Origin: an uncultured Alphaproteobacteria bacterium | GTDB taxonomy: Bacteria; Pseudomonadota; Alphaproteobacteria; UBA6615 | Reading direction: 5' to 3' | Assembly: GCA_943787445.1 (NCBI GenBank) | Contig: CALSML010000018.1 | Location: forward strand, 1-64,000 | DNA: 64,000 nt | In this document: positions 10,190-20,564 of the stretch, piece by piece | Layout of the letters: each line of letters starts with the position of its first letter | How positions within the stretch are numbered: the first letter of the stretch is position 1 | The notes under the pieces: generated by a model | What the model saw: the letters and a program-made list of their open reading frames with translations, nothing else | Databases searched by the model: none | What the model was told of the DNA's origin: nothing | Program-made: the position numbers and the translations under genes

Positions 10190-11264
10190 CCTTCTGGGCC
10201 CGCTGGCCGACGACTTCATCCTCTTTAATTTGTTCAATTCGCTGACCTTCCGCGCCGGTGGTGCGGTAGTGACAGCGCTCATCGTCTCCTTCCTGTTCGG
10301 CCCGATGATCATTGGCTGGCTGAAACAGCAGCAGCCCGGCGGACAGCCTATTCGCGAAGATGGCCCCCAGGGCCATTTCAAGAAGGCCGGGACACCCACC
10401 ATGGGCGGATTCCTGATCCTCCTGGCAATCATTGTCAGCACCCTGCTCTGGGCCGATCTGCGCAACGGATATGTCTGGGCGCTGCTCCTGATCACGGTCG
10501 GGTTCGGTGCGATCGGCTTTGCGGACGACTACCAGAAACTCACACGCTCCCATTCCAAGGGCATTGCCGGACGGGTACGCCTGCTGGCAGAAGTCGTCGT
10601 GGCCGGTCTTGCCACCTTCTGGATCATGCGCCTGACGCCGGATCCGATCTCAACCGGCCTGGCCCTGCCCTTCGCCAAGAACTTCCTGATCGAACTCAGC
10701 TGGTTCTTCATCCCCTTCGCTGTCTTTGTGATCGTGGGCGCTTCCAATTCGGTGAATCTGACTGACGGTCTCGATGGTCTCGCCATCGTGCCCGTGATGA
10801 TCGCTGCCGGCTGCTTTGGCCTGATCTCCTATCTTGCCGGCAATGCCGTCTTCTCAAACTACCTGCTCATCTTCGCCGTTCCCGGCGCGGGCGAGCTGAC
10901 GATTTTCTGCGGCGCCCTGATCGGTGCCAGCCTCGGCTTCCTCTGGTTCAATGCGCCCCCGGCCATGGTCTTCATGGGCGACACGGGATCGCTGGCCATG
11001 GGCGGCGCTCTGGGCGGCATCGCGGTCGTGACCAAGCACGAACTGGTACTCGCCATCATTGGCGGCCTCTTCGTCCTCGAAACCGTTTCGGTGATTGTTC
11101 AGGTGACGTCGTTTAAGCTGACCGGCCGTCGGGTCTTCCGGATGGCGCCGCTGCATCATCATTTCGAACAGAAGGGCTGGGCCGAACCGACCATCGTGAT
11201 CCGTTTCTGGATCATCGCTATGGTACTCGCCCTGCTCGGCCTCGCCACATTGAAGCTGCGGTGA
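10179..11264 (+). CDS. mraY: Phospho-MurNAc-pentapeptide translocase MraY
   Basis: Integral membrane enzyme that transfers phospho-MurNAc-pentapeptide to undecaprenyl phosphate, giving lipid I. The 361 residues hold about ten hydrophobic segments, the KAGTPTMGG loop, the Asp-rich FADDYQKL motif, [21 protein letters not shown] and MAPLHHHFE, all diagnostic of MraY. The start ATG at 10179 lies inside the end of murF and follows an AGGAGG ribosome binding site at about 10167. Confidence 0.96.
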   Translation: MLFNLLGPLADDFILFNLFNSLTFRAGGAVVTALIVSFLFGPMIIGWLKQQQPGGQPIREDGPQGHFKKAGTPTMGGFLILLAIIVSTLLWADLRNGYVWALLLITVGFGAIGFADDYQKLTRSHSKGIAGRVRLLAEVVVAGLATFWIMRLTPDPISTGLALPFAKNFLIELSWFFIPFAVFVIVGASNSVNLTDGLDGLAIVPVMIAAGCFGLISYLAGNAVFSNYLLIFAVPGAGELTIFCGALIGASLGFLWFNAPPAMVFMGDTGSLAMGGALGGIAVVTKHELVLAIIGGLFVLETVSVIVQVTSFKLTGRRVFRMAPLHHHFEQKGWAEPTIVIRFWIIAMVLALLGLATLKLR

Positions 11265-11268
11265 TGTG

Positions 11269-12705
11269 ATGACCCGGACAGCAGCACACACCCCTCTCGA
11301 TCTTTCGGCCTTCCGCGGTCAGGACCTTGCCGTTCTTGGACTCGGCGTATCCGGCCTCAGCGCAGCAACCGCCCTGCAACAGGCTGGCGCACGGGTACAG
11401 CCCTGGGATGACAGCCCGGATCGACGAGACAGTGCCGCGGCACAGGGCCTCCACCCGACCGATCTCAACGATGCTGATTTCACGGCCATCAGCACGCTCG
11501 TGCTCAGCCCCGGTATTCCCCATGGGCATCCGCACTCTCACCCGATCATCGACCGGGCGCGGGACGCGGGCTGTGAAATCGTTTGTGATCTGGAATTGCT
11601 GACCCGCTCCGAAACGGATGCGCGCTATATCGGCATCACCGGCACCAATGGCAAATCCACGACCACCGCCCTGATCGGACATGTGCTCTCCGAACTCGGC
11701 GTGGCCAGCGCCATCGGTGGCAATATCGGTGCGCCCGGTCTGGGTCTTCCGGCCATGGGCCATTCCGGTGTCTATGTGCTGGAGCTGTCCTCCTACCAGC
11801 TCGAGCTTCTGCCATCGGCAGTGTTCGACGTGGCCATCCTGCTGAACATCACGCCTGACCATCTCGACCGCCATGGCGGGATGGACGGTTATGTTGCCGC
11901 CAAGCAGCGAATCTTCGCCGGTCAGACGGCCAGCGACACAGCCATCGTCGGAATCGATGATGAACCCTCGGCTGCCATATTCAATGACCTTCGGACCGGG
12001 AGCGATGCCCACATCGTGCCCCTGTCCACGCGGGATACCTGTTCAGGCGGCATTTATGTCGCCGGGGGATGGCTCATCGACGACCGTCAGAACACGGCCG
12101 AGCCCGTGCTCGAACTCGCCAGACTCGAAACCCTGCCCGGTGCCCACAACGCTCAGAATGTTGCTGCGGCCTATGCCGCCGCCACCGTCATTGCCGGTGC
12201 GGCCGCCGAAACGGAGCGCGCCGCGCTGATCGCCGCCATCCGCTCCTTCCCCGGCCTCGCCCATCGTCAGGAACTGGTCGGCTTTCGCAAATCGGTCCGC
12301 TTCGTGAATGACTCCAAGGCCACCAATGCCGAAGCCGCCGCGCATGCGCTGGCGGCCTATGACAACATCATCTGGATTGCCGGCGGGATCGCCAAGGATG
12401 GCGGCATCGCCAGTCTGGACGGGTTGTTCGACCACATCGACCACGCCTGCCTGATCGGGGACGCGGCCGGTGCATTCGCAGAAACCCTCGACGGGCATGT
12501 TCCGCATACCATTTCCGGCGATCTCGATACGGCCTTGGCCGATGCAGCGCGTCTGGCTGGCGACGGACCGGCAACGGTACTGCTCTCACCTGCCTGCGCA
12601 TCATTCGATCAGTTCGCTAGTTTTGAAGCCCGCGGCGACGCTTTCAAGATCGCCGTGCACACGCTCGACGGATTCTTCCTCCCGAACACGGGAGGTGCAG
12701 CATGA
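11269..12705 (+). CDS. murD: UDP-MurNAc-L-alanine:D-glutamate ligase MurD
   Basis: Cytoplasmic Mur ligase adding D-glutamate. The N-terminal Rossmann loop GLGVSGLSAATAL, the ATP loop GITGTNGKSTTTALI, the Asn/Ala-rich GGNIGAPGL, the LELSSYQLE signature and the C-terminal VNDSKATNAEAAAHAL are all visible. Length is 478 residues. ATG 11269 is preferred; the adjoining GTG at 11266 is also possible. Only four bases separate it from mraY, and it overlaps ftsW (ATGA). Confidence 0.95.
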   Translation: MTRTAAHTPLDLSAFRGQDLAVLGLGVSGLSAATALQQAGARVQPWDDSPDRRDSAAAQGLHPTDLNDADFTAISTLVLSPGIPHGHPHSHPIIDRARDAGCEIVCDLELLTRSETDARYIGITGTNGKSTTTALIGHVLSELGVASAIGGNIGAPGLGLPAMGHSGVYVLELSSYQLELLPSAVFDVAILLNITPDHLDRHGGMDGYVAAKQRIFAGQTASDTAIVGIDDEPSAAIFNDLRTGSDAHIVPLSTRDTCSGGIYVAGGWLIDDRQNTAEPVLELARLETLPGAHNAQNVAAAYAAATVIAGAAAETERAALIAAIRSFPGLAHRQELVGFRKSVRFVNDSKATNAEAAAHALAAYDNIIWIAGGIAKDGGIASLDGLFDHIDHACLIGDAAGAFAETLDGHVPHTISGDLDTALADAARLAGDGPATVLLSPACASFDQFASFEARGDAFKIAVHTLDGFFLPNTGGAA

Positions 12706-13826
12706 CCCCGTTCACTCGCGCCGACACCTCGATCCTGGGTCGCTGGTGGTGGACCGTCGACCGCTGGAGCCTCTTGGCCATCGCCGCGCTGATGGCTTTC
12801 GGCGCGCTTCTGGCAGCCGCATCCAGCCCGGCCGTCGCCGAACGGATCGGTCTCGACGCCCTCTATTTCATAAAGCGCCACTTCACGCTGTTGCCGGTCT
12901 CGGTCCTGCTGATCCTCGCCATCTCCGCTCTCACCCCGCTGCAGGTGCGGCGGTTCGCGGTCATCGCCTTTCTTGGCAGCGTGGTTCTGCTGATCGCCAC
13001 ATTGTTGCTGGGCGCCGAAATCAAGGGCGCCACGCGCTGGCTTTCAGTGGCCGGGTTCTCCCTGCAGGTGACCGAATTCGTCAAACCCACCTTCGCCGTG
13101 GTTGCCGCCTGGCTGTTCAGCGAAGCCGCACATGACCCCCGCTTCCCCGGTCGCATGATCTGCACTGCGCTGTTTGCGCTCGTCATTGGCCTGGTCATCG
13201 CCCAGCCTGATCTCGGGCAGGCTGTCGTGATTTCATCCGTCTGGATGGCGCAGTTCTTCCTGGCCGGACTGCCCATGTGGCTGGTCGCAGGTCTGGTCGT
13301 GCTCGGCGTCTCGGGGATTGTCGGCTCTTACTTCACGCTGTCTCATGTCTCCAGCCGCATCGATCGCTTCCTCGATCCCGATTCCGGCGACACCTACCAG
13401 ATCGAACGCAGCATCGAAGCCTTCTCCAGCGGCGGCCTGTTTGGCCGCGGCCCAGGCGAAGGACAGGTCAAGACCGTCCTTCCCGATGCCCATGCCGATT
13501 TCGTGTTTGCCGTGGCCGGCGAGGAGCTCGGTCTCATTGTCACGCTGATCATCGTGGGCCTCTTCGCTTTCATCGTTCTGCGCGGATTGGCGCGAGCCAT
13601 GTCGGAGCAGAATCTTTTCATTCTGCTCGCCGTGTCGGGACTGCTGGTGCAGTTCGGCATTCAGGCCCTGATCAACATGAGCTCCAGCCTGCAGCTTATC
13701 CCGACCAAGGGCATGACCCTGCCCTTCATCAGCTATGGCGGCTCGTCCCTGCTGGGCATCGGAATTGGCCTTGGCATGACTCTCGCCCTGACCCGACGGC
13801 GACTGGGATCGGAGGGACGGATATGA
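12702..13826 (+). CDS. ftsW: Septal peptidoglycan glycosyltransferase FtsW
   Basis: SEDS-family polytopic membrane protein that polymerises septal glycan with FtsI. About ten membrane segments are seen in 374 residues, with GATRWL, the conserved EFVKPTF on the fourth segment region, QPDLGQAVV, the periplasmic DTYQIERSIEAFSSGGLFGRGPGEG loop, LPDAHADFVFAVAGEE and the final PFISYGGSSLL. Position between murD and murG is canonical. Start and stop both overlap neighbours by ATGA. Confidence 0.95.
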   Translation: MTPFTRADTSILGRWWWTVDRWSLLAIAALMAFGALLAAASSPAVAERIGLDALYFIKRHFTLLPVSVLLILAISALTPLQVRRFAVIAFLGSVVLLIATLLLGAEIKGATRWLSVAGFSLQVTEFVKPTFAVVAAWLFSEAAHDPRFPGRMICTALFALVIGLVIAQPDLGQAVVISSVWMAQFFLAGLPMWLVAGLVVLGVSGIVGSYFTLSHVSSRIDRFLDPDSGDTYQIERSIEAFSSGGLFGRGPGEGQVKTVLPDAHADFVFAVAGEELGLIVTLIIVGLFAFIVLRGLARAMSEQNLFILLAVSGLLVQFGIQALINMSSSLQLIPTKGMTLPFISYGGSSLLGIGIGLGMTLALTRRRLGSEGRI

Positions 13827-14981
13827 CCACCACGTCACGCCCCATCCTGATCTGCGCCGGTGGCACGGGCGGCCATATGTTCCCGGCTGTATCACTCGCC
13901 AATGTGCTCCGCGCACGTGGTCACGACGTCCTGTTCGCTACGGATCCGCGCGGGGCCGCCGTGTCGACGGATGTGCTCGGACTGACGGATGGCATCGTGC
14001 GGCACACGATCTCGGCCCGCAGCCTGTCCGGTGGATTCAAGGGCGTGGCCCTGGGCATCAACGCGCTGCTGCGTGGCTTCTTCGAAGCCCGCCATCTCGT
14101 GCGCGAACACAATCCCTGTGTCGCAGTCGGTTTTGGCGGCTATCCCACCGTCCCACCGATCATGGCCGCCGGCATGGCGGGACTGCCCACGGTCATTCAC
14201 GAACAGAACGCGCTTCTCGGCCGGGCCAATCGTCGGCTGGCGCGCGGCGCCAACGCCTTTGCCCTCAGCTTTGCCCAGACCCAGCGCCTGCGGTCGGCAG
14301 GCCATGCCCTCTCGACCGTCGTCGGAAATCCCGTACGTACGGATATCGCGGCACTGGCCGCGCGTCCCTATACGCCCCCCAGCGGTGTGATCGATCTGCT
14401 GATCGTGGGTGGCAGCCAGGGTGCCAAGGTCTTCTCGAAAATCGTGCCCGCCGCCTTCAAATCCCTTTCCGCGCCCCAACGCGCCCGCTTTCGGATTGCC
14501 CAGCAGTGCCGCGCCGAAGACATCGAAGCCGTGCGCAAGGCCTATGCGGACATGAACATGCCGGTGGAACTGCAGACCTTCTTCGAAGACATTCCCGCCC
14601 GCCTCGCCGCCGCGCATCTGGTGGTCGGACGATCCGGCGCATCGACCGTGGCCGAACTGACCGCCGCAGGCCGGCCGGCGCTCTATATCCCCTATCCCCA
14701 CGCAGTGGATGACCATCAGATGGCCAATGCCCGCGCGGTGGAAGCCGCCGGTGCCGGCTGGGTCATGGAGGCAAAGTGAATTCACGCCCGCGGCCATGGC
14801 CGGCTGGCTGGAAGCCGCGCTCGAATCCTCCGAAGCCCTCGCCCGGGTCGCTGCGGCAGCGCGTGCCCTCGGCCATCCCGATGCCGCGGATCGTCTCGCC
14901 GATCTGGTCGAACGCATTGTGCCGGCCAATGGCAACGGCAACGGCTCCGACCTGCCCGATCTCCGGAAGGCCGCGGAATGA
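13823..14981 (+). CDS. murG: UDP-GlcNAc:lipid I N-acetylglucosaminyltransferase MurG, one frameshift
   Basis: Peripheral membrane GT28 enzyme converting lipid I to lipid II. It shows the first glycine loop [33 protein letters not shown], the second glycine loop [10 protein letters not shown], and the donor-binding region GRSGAST and [14 protein letters not shown]. An apparent stop at 14777-14779 is followed by the expected MurG C-terminus in another frame ([14 protein letters not shown] to KAAE, stop 14979-14981), so a one-base error lies near 14770-14782. Corrected length is about 385 residues. The end overlaps murC by ATGA, which supports 14981 as the true end. Confidence 0.93.
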
Positions 14982-16408
14982 GAACCCTCCCCCTCGACAT
15001 CGGCATGATCCATTTCGTCGGCATTGGTGGCATCGGCATGAGCGGCATTGCCGAGACCCTGCGCGCGCTGGGCTATCAGGTGCAGGGCAGTGACATTTCC
15101 GACAACGCCAATGTGCGGCGCCTGCGCGATCTGGGCATCAATGTCGAGATCGGCCACCGCGCCGAGAATGTGGAATCCGCGCAAGTCGTAGTGGTCTCCA
15201 CTGCCGTCAAGGCCGACAATCCCGAAGTCGTCGCCGCACGGGCACGGCTGATTCCGATCGTGCGGCGTGCCGAGATGCTGGCCGAACTGATGCGCCTGAA
15301 ATGGTCCATCGCCGTCGGCGGCACCCATGGCAAGACAACCACGACATCCCTGATCGCCTGCATGCTCGATGCCGCCGATCAGGACCCGACCGTGATCAAT
15401 GGCGGCATCATCAACGCCTATGGCACCAACGCCCGTCTCGGTGCGGGTGAGTGGATGGTCGTCGAGGCCGATGAATCCGACGGCACCTTCATCAAGCTGC
15501 CTGCGGCCATCGCCGTGGTGACCAATATCGACCCCGAGCATCTCGATTTCTACGGCACCTTCGATGGGGTGCGCGACGCCTTCAAAACCTTCGTCTCGAA
15601 CATTCCCTTCTATGGCTTTGCGGCCATGTGCATCGACCATCCCGAGGTTCAGGCCCTGATCCCGCAGCTGATGGATCGCCGGATCATCACCTATGGCTTC
15701 TCCCGCCAGGCCGATGTGCGCGGCATCAACCTGCAGACCGACAAGGACGGGCTGACCTTCGATGTCGCCATCGCCCAGCGCGGCACCGGCGAAGCCCGCA
15801 CCATCGAAGGCCTGCGTCTGCCCATGTACGGCGCCCACAACGCCCAGAACGCGCTGGCGGCGGTCACCATCGCGCTGGAAATGGACGTCGCCGACGAGAT
15901 CATCAGAAGCGGCTTCACCAGCTTCAAGGGCGTCAACCGGCGCTTCACCAAGACCGGGGAAGCCGGCGGCATCACCGTGATCGACGACTATGGCCACCAC
16001 CCCGTCGAAATCGAGGCCGTGCTCGACGCCGCGCGCTCGGCCACTGAGGGTCAGGTGATCGGCGTGTTCCAGCCCCATCGCTATTCGCGGGTGGAAAGCC
16101 TCTTCGACGATTTCTGCACCTGCTTCAACGACGCCGACATCGTCTATGTATCCGATATTTACCCGGCCGGCGAGGCGCCGATCGAGGGGGTGGACCGGAA
16201 CGCTCTGGTGGACGGGCTTCGCGCCCGCGGCCACCGGGATGTCCGGCCACTCCCCGATCCGAACCGGCTTGCCGAGCTGATCGCCTCCGCCGCCACCGAT
16301 GGCGACATGGTGGTCTGCTTGGGCGCTGGCACGGTGACGGCCTGGGCCCAGAAGCTGCCCGGTGATCTCGCCCCGCTCGTGTCCCGCAGCACGGGGACGG
16401 AGGGATGA
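14978..16408 (+). CDS. murC: UDP-MurNAc:L-alanine ligase MurC
   Basis: First amino-acid-adding Mur ligase. It has the N-terminal [12 protein letters not shown] loop, the ATP loop [13 protein letters not shown], the EADESDGTF box, the [11 protein letters not shown] segment and the C-terminal [10 protein letters not shown] and FQPHRYSR motifs specific to MurC. Length of 476 residues is normal. It overlaps murG and murB by four bases each. Confidence 0.96.
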   Translation: MRTLPLDIGMIHFVGIGGIGMSGIAETLRALGYQVQGSDISDNANVRRLRDLGINVEIGHRAENVESAQVVVVSTAVKADNPEVVAARARLIPIVRRAEMLAELMRLKWSIAVGGTHGKTTTTSLIACMLDAADQDPTVINGGIINAYGTNARLGAGEWMVVEADESDGTFIKLPAAIAVVTNIDPEHLDFYGTFDGVRDAFKTFVSNIPFYGFAAMCIDHPEVQALIPQLMDRRIITYGFSRQADVRGINLQTDKDGLTFDVAIAQRGTGEARTIEGLRLPMYGAHNAQNALAAVTIALEMDVADEIIRSGFTSFKGVNRRFTKTGEAGGITVIDDYGHHPVEIEAVLDAARSATEGQVIGVFQPHRYSRVESLFDDFCTCFNDADIVYVSDIYPAGEAPIEGVDRNALVDGLRARGHRDVRPLPDPNRLAELIASAATDGDMVVCLGAGTVTAWAQKLPGDLAPLVSRSTGTEG

Positions 16409-17340
16409 CCATGGCAGCTTTCTCCTCACCCCCGTCTCTCCTCGACCGGCTGCCGCCCGTGCGGGGCCGCTACGAACCCGACGGCGCCATCGCGCGCTAC
16501 ACCTGGTTCCGTGTTGGTGGTCCCGCGGAAGTTCTCTTCCGCCCGGCTGATGTGGCCGATCTCGCCAACTTCCTGGCCGGCAAGCCCGACGACATCCCGG
16601 TCACCCTGCTGGGTGCCGGTTCCAATCTGCTCATCCGGGATGGTGGCGTTGCCGGTGTGGTGATCCGCCTGGGTCGCCCCTTCTCCAATATCCGCTGCGA
16701 CGGCACCACCATTCAGGCCGGCGCCATGGCGCTCGACTACAACGTCGCCAAGGTCGCACGTGATGCCGGTGTGGCCGGTTTCGAATTCATGGCCGGTATT
16801 CCCGGCACCGTGGGTGGCGGATTGCGCATGAATGCCGGGGCCTATGGCCGCGAGTTCAAGGATGTGGTCCGGGAGGCCACCGCGCTCACATCCCATGGCG
16901 AAAGCCGGGTTCTCACCCCCGAGGACTGGGGCCCGCGCTATCGCGGCTCCGGCGTCCCCTCGGACTGGATCTTCGTCGGCTGCGTGATGAACGGCGTCTG
17001 GGGCAATCCCGACGACATCGCCAAGGCGATGGAACTGGTGCAGGAATCCCGCGAGGAAACCCAGCCGATCCGGACCCGTACCGGCGGCAGTACCTTCAAG
17101 AATCCGAACGGCCACAAGGCCTGGGAGCTGGTCGACAGGGCCGGTTGCCGCGGGCTGCAGCTGGGCGGCGCCCAGGTGTCGGAAAAACACTGCAACTTCT
17201 TGGTCAACACCGGCGGTGCCACAGCGGCCGATATCGAAGGGCTGGGCGAGGAAGTGCGCCGCCGCGTGCGCGAATGCAGCGGCATCGAACTCGTCTGGGA
17301 ACTCGAACGCATCGGCATACCGGGCGGGGGTGAAGCATGA
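16405..17340 (+). CDS. murB: UDP-N-acetylenolpyruvoylglucosamine reductase MurB
   Basis: FAD enzyme that reduces enolpyruvyl-UDP-GlcNAc to UDP-MurNAc. The sequence has [13 protein letters not shown], the FAD-binding [14 protein letters not shown] and [23 protein letters not shown], the proton donor region [12 protein letters not shown], and a terminal glutamate-containing [12 protein letters not shown]. Type I MurB length (311 residues). It overlaps murC (ATGA) and ddl (ATGA). Confidence 0.96.
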   Translation: MTMAAFSSPPSLLDRLPPVRGRYEPDGAIARYTWFRVGGPAEVLFRPADVADLANFLAGKPDDIPVTLLGAGSNLLIRDGGVAGVVIRLGRPFSNIRCDGTTIQAGAMALDYNVAKVARDAGVAGFEFMAGIPGTVGGGLRMNAGAYGREFKDVVREATALTSHGESRVLTPEDWGPRYRGSGVPSDWIFVGCVMNGVWGNPDDIAKAMELVQESREETQPIRTRTGGSTFKNPNGHKAWELVDRAGCRGLQLGGAQVSEKHCNFLVNTGGATAADIEGLGEEVRRRVRECSGIELVWELERIGIPGGGEA

Positions 17341-18263
17341 CCACACGCACCCACCAGAAGATCGCTGTCCTGATGGGCGGCATCTCGGCCGAACGGGAGG
17401 TCTCCCTCGATTCCGGCCGTCAGTGCGCCCAAGCCCTCCGCGACGCCGGCTATGATGTCCGGGAAATCGACGTGACCGCCGATATCGCCGTCCTTCTCGA
17501 GGCGCTGACCCCGCGCCCCGACGCCGTGTTCAACGCCCTGCATGGCCGCGCGGGAGAAGACGGCAACATTCAGGGTCTCCTGAACCTGCTGGAGATTCCC
17601 TATACCCATTCCGGGCTGCTCGCCTCGGCGCTGGCCATGGACAAGGCCGTCGCCCGCACCATGTTCGAAAAAGAAGGTATGGCCGTCGCCCGGGGCCGGC
17701 TCGCCAGCCGCACGGAAATCCTCGCCGGCGATGTGCTGCCCCGCCCCTATGTGGTGAAACCCAACAACGAGGGCTCCTCGGTCGGCATCCAGATCATTCA
17801 GGATGGCGACAACGGCCCGGACCCCGATGCCATCGACACCGACACCCTGCTGGTCGAGGAATTCATTCCCGGTCGCGAACTGACCGTTGCGGTCATGGGC
17901 GGACCCGGCGAAGACCCCAGGCCCCTGACCGTGACCGAATTGCGTCCGACCAAAGGGTTCTACGACTACGAGGCCAAATACACGGACGGCGTGACCGAAC
18001 ATCTCGTTCCCGCGCCCATCCCGGCCGATCTCGGTGCCAAGGCGATGGCCTGGGCTGCCCGCGCCCACAAGGCGCTGGATTGCCGCGGCGTGACCCGCAC
18101 GGATTTTCGTTACGACGATTCCCGCGACGCCCTAGTGATCCTTGAACTGAACACACAACCGGGCATGACGCGGCTCTCGCTCGTCCCAGAACAGGCGGAC
18201 CATTGCGGGATCGCATTTCCAGAATTGGTGAGTTGGATGGTGGAGACGGCGCGATGCGATTGA
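17337..18263 (+). CDS. ddl: D-alanine--D-alanine ligase
   Basis: ATP-grasp ligase that makes the D-Ala-D-Ala dipeptide used by MurF. Visible features are VLMGGISAEREVSLDSG at the N-terminus, the HGRAGEDGNIQGLLN loop, YTHSGLLASALAMDK, VVKPNNEGSSVG and the C-terminal metal-binding LELNTQPGMT. Length of 308 residues matches the DdlB branch found in dcw clusters. It overlaps murB and runs ten bases into ftsQ. Confidence 0.95.
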   Translation: MTTRTHQKIAVLMGGISAEREVSLDSGRQCAQALRDAGYDVREIDVTADIAVLLEALTPRPDAVFNALHGRAGEDGNIQGLLNLLEIPYTHSGLLASALAMDKAVARTMFEKEGMAVARGRLASRTEILAGDVLPRPYVVKPNNEGSSVGIQIIQDGDNGPDPDAIDTDTLLVEEFIPGRELTVAVMGGPGEDPRPLTVTELRPTKGFYDYEAKYTDGVTEHLVPAPIPADLGAKAMAWAARAHKALDCRGVTRTDFRYDDSRDALVILELNTQPGMTRLSLVPEQADHCGIAFPELVSWMVETARCD

Positions 18264-19108
18264 TGCCGAGTTTTTTCAGGAAGAAGGATCGCACGGCGCG
18301 ACGTCCGCAGGGCGGCAAACTGCGTCGCGGTCTGATCAAAACCGGTGTGGCCACCGCTGCGATCGGCTTTGTCGGCGCGGGAGGCTGGTATCTCACCTCG
18401 AGCGGCTGGGTCGCCGAGAAAACGGCGGACGCCAACACCGCATTGCTGAATGTCACGGCGACAGCCGGACTGCAGGTGCAGGATGTTGTGCTGACCGGCC
18501 GTCAGCGCGCCAATGCCGATGAAATTCTCGCTGCGCTCGATTTGCAGCGCGGCAGTCCGATTCTCGCCGTCGACATGACCGCCGCACGCGAGCGGATTGA
18601 ATCGATTGGCTGGGTCGCCTCGGCCGAAATCGCCCGCCGCCTGCCCGATGTGATTTTCGTGCGGGTTGTCGAACGCGAGCCCCTCGCGCTCTGGCAGCAT
18701 GATGGAAAGACCGCGCTGGTCGACCGCGATGGTGCCGTGATCCAGCGCAGCGGGCTCGAAGCCTTTGGCGACTTCCCGCTGATCGTGGGTGAAGGCGCAC
18801 CCGAACGCGCCGCCCAGCTGCTCGATCTGCTCAATGCCTATCCGGCCGTGGCCGAAGCGACCGAAGCCGCCATTCGCGTCTCTGACCGGCGCTGGAATCT
18901 GCGCCTGCGCACCGGTATCGATGTTCGTCTGCCCGAAAAGAACATTTCCCTCGCTCTCGACCGGCTCGAGGAATTCCAGCGTGAACACGCGCTGTTCGAT
19001 CGTGACGTGGTCGCGGTCGATCTGCGCGTGCCCGATCGCCTCATCGTGCGTGTGAATCCCAACGCGACCAAGGCCAAGGTTCGCAAGACCGGGGGTAAGG
19101 ACACATGA
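18254..19108 (+). CDS. ftsQ: Cell division protein FtsQ
   Basis: Bitopic divisome protein with a cytoplasmic Arg/Lys-rich tail, one membrane segment (about residues 30-50, VATAAIGFVGAGGWYL), a POTRA domain starting with LQVQDVVLTGRQRANADEIL and containing RGSPILAVD and IGWVASAEI-x-RRLPD, and a beta domain with RVVEREPLALWQH. Start is taken as ATG 18254 inside the end of ddl; ATG 18263 is an alternative. Length is 284 residues. It overlaps ftsA by four bases. Confidence 0.92.
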   Translation: MRLMPSFFRKKDRTARRPQGGKLRRGLIKTGVATAAIGFVGAGGWYLTSSGWVAEKTADANTALLNVTATAGLQVQDVVLTGRQRANADEILAALDLQRGSPILAVDMTAARERIESIGWVASAEIARRLPDVIFVRVVEREPLALWQHDGKTALVDRDGAVIQRSGLEAFGDFPLIVGEGAPERAAQLLDLLNAYPAVAEATEAAIRVSDRRWNLRLRTGIDVRLPEKNISLALDRLEEFQREHALFDRDVVAVDLRVPDRLIVRVNPNATKAKVRKTGGKDT

Positions 19109-20442
19109 GCGTCGATTGGGGGAGCGGCAGCGTGACACGCAAACTGACCAAGCCACGATCCGGCACCGTCGCCGTGCTCGATATCGGCACCAGCAAGGTC
19201 TGCTGCCTGATCGCGCGCGCCGGGCGCCCGTCGCCCGACGGCACCAATCCGATTGCCGCCCAGCCGCGTGTGATCGGAGCGGGTCATCAGGTCAGCCGCG
19301 GCGTGCGGAACGGCACCATTGTCGATGTCGATGCGACAGAGGACGCCATCCGCAAGGCGGTCCACATGGCCGAGCAAATCGCCCAGGAAACCATCAGTTC
19401 CGTCACGGTCAATCTCAGTGCCGGTGCACCCCAATCCGAAATCCTCGGGGTGGATCTGGATATTGGCGGTCAGCAGATCGACGAATCCGATCTTCGCCGG
19501 ATTTTCCAGCAGACCCACACCATGCGCGATGACTTCGCCGCCCAGTCGAACGGGAACGGCGCGGACCGCGAGCTCATTCACTCGATCCCTGTCGGCTTCT
19601 CCATCGACGGGCAGCAGGGCATCGCCGATCCTCGGGGCATGTTCGGTGAAAAGCTCTCAGTGAACATGCATCTGGTCTCGGCCTCTGCCAATGCGGTGCG
19701 CACCATTCGTGCTGCGGTCGAACGCTGCCATCTGGAAATCGACGGCTTTGTGCTCTCTCCCTATGCCGCCGGGCTATCGACCCTCGTCGAGGATGAATCC
19801 GATCTCGGCGTCACCGTCGTGGATATGGGCGGCGGCACAACCGGGATTTCGATCTTCTATGACGGTGAAATGGTCTTTGCCGACACCATCCCTGTCGGTG
19901 GCAATCATGTCACCTCCGACGTCGCGCGTGGCCTGTCGACCCCCATCACCAATGCCGAACGCCTCAAGACGCTTTACGGCAACGCCATCGCTGCGGAATC
20001 CGACGAGCACGAGATGCTCGATGTGCCGCAGGTCGGCGAGGATGAACACACCGCACCCCATCAGCTTCCGCGCTCACTCCTGAACGGCATCATTCAGCCG
20101 CGCATCGAGGAGACCTTCGAACTCGTCCGGGCGCGGCTCGACAACAGCGGATTTGGTGCCTATGCCGGTCGCCGGGTGGTTCTCACCGGCGGCGCCAGCC
20201 AGCTTCAGGGCGCACGCGATCTCGCCGTGCGCATTCTCGACAAACAGGTTCGTATGGGTCGGCCCCTGCGCATCCGCGGTCTCGCGGAAGCCATCGCCGG
20301 TTCCGCGTTCGCAACCGGTGCCGGACTGATCGCCCATGCGATCGAAAACCCGTCGTCTCTGACGATGCCGGTACCTTTGCAATATGGGGAGCCGGGACGC
20401 CTTACCGGGCGGCTCGGTCAGTGGTTCCGTGAACATTTCTAG
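19105..20442 (+). CDS. ftsA: Cell division protein FtsA
   Basis: Actin-like ATPase that tethers FtsZ to the membrane. The phosphate loop [16 protein letters not shown], the second phosphate region [12 protein letters not shown], the adenosine loop [17 protein letters not shown] and a C-terminal amphipathic tail ending [11 protein letters not shown], the membrane-targeting helix, are visible. Length of 445 residues is normal. It overlaps ftsQ; a 122-base spacer with two hairpins separates it from ftsZ. Confidence 0.95.
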   Translation: MSVDWGSGSVTRKLTKPRSGTVAVLDIGTSKVCCLIARAGRPSPDGTNPIAAQPRVIGAGHQVSRGVRNGTIVDVDATEDAIRKAVHMAEQIAQETISSVTVNLSAGAPQSEILGVDLDIGGQQIDESDLRRIFQQTHTMRDDFAAQSNGNGADRELIHSIPVGFSIDGQQGIADPRGMFGEKLSVNMHLVSASANAVRTIRAAVERCHLEIDGFVLSPYAAGLSTLVEDESDLGVTVVDMGGGTTGISIFYDGEMVFADTIPVGGNHVTSDVARGLSTPITNAERLKTLYGNAIAAESDEHEMLDVPQVGEDEHTAPHQLPRSLLNGIIQPRIEETFELVRARLDNSGFGAYAGRRVVLTGGASQLQGARDLAVRILDKQVRMGRPLRIRGLAEAIAGSAFATGAGLIAHAIENPSSLTMPVPLQYGEPGRLTGRLGQWFREHF

Positions 20443-20484
20443 AAACCCGCGCCCCACATCCCCGACCCCAAGTTTCGGCATGGC

Positions 20485-20521
20485 CCGGAACGGTGGGTCA
20501 CCGTTCCGGCCGTGTACGGCC
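20485..20521 (+). promoter_or_regulatory. Paired hairpins in the ftsA-ftsZ spacer
   Basis: Positions 20485-20494 pair perfectly with 20500-20509 (ten base pairs, five-base loop). This stem is directly followed by a 14-base palindrome at 20508-20521 (GGCCGT/ACGGCC). There is no T-run, so it is not a standard terminator. It could be an RNA processing, stability or attenuation element setting FtsZ level relative to FtsA. Confidence 0.5.
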
Positions 20522-20564
20522 ATTCTCTCCCCCTGTCTCCCGACACGATCTACTGGAGGATCAC

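Noticed and set aside
13892-16429. An 845-residue open frame on the minus strand
   Set aside because: It lies antisense to murG and murC, which have full family motifs. Long antisense frames are common in GC-rich DNA; its translation resembles no protein family and is rich in Gly, His and Asp.
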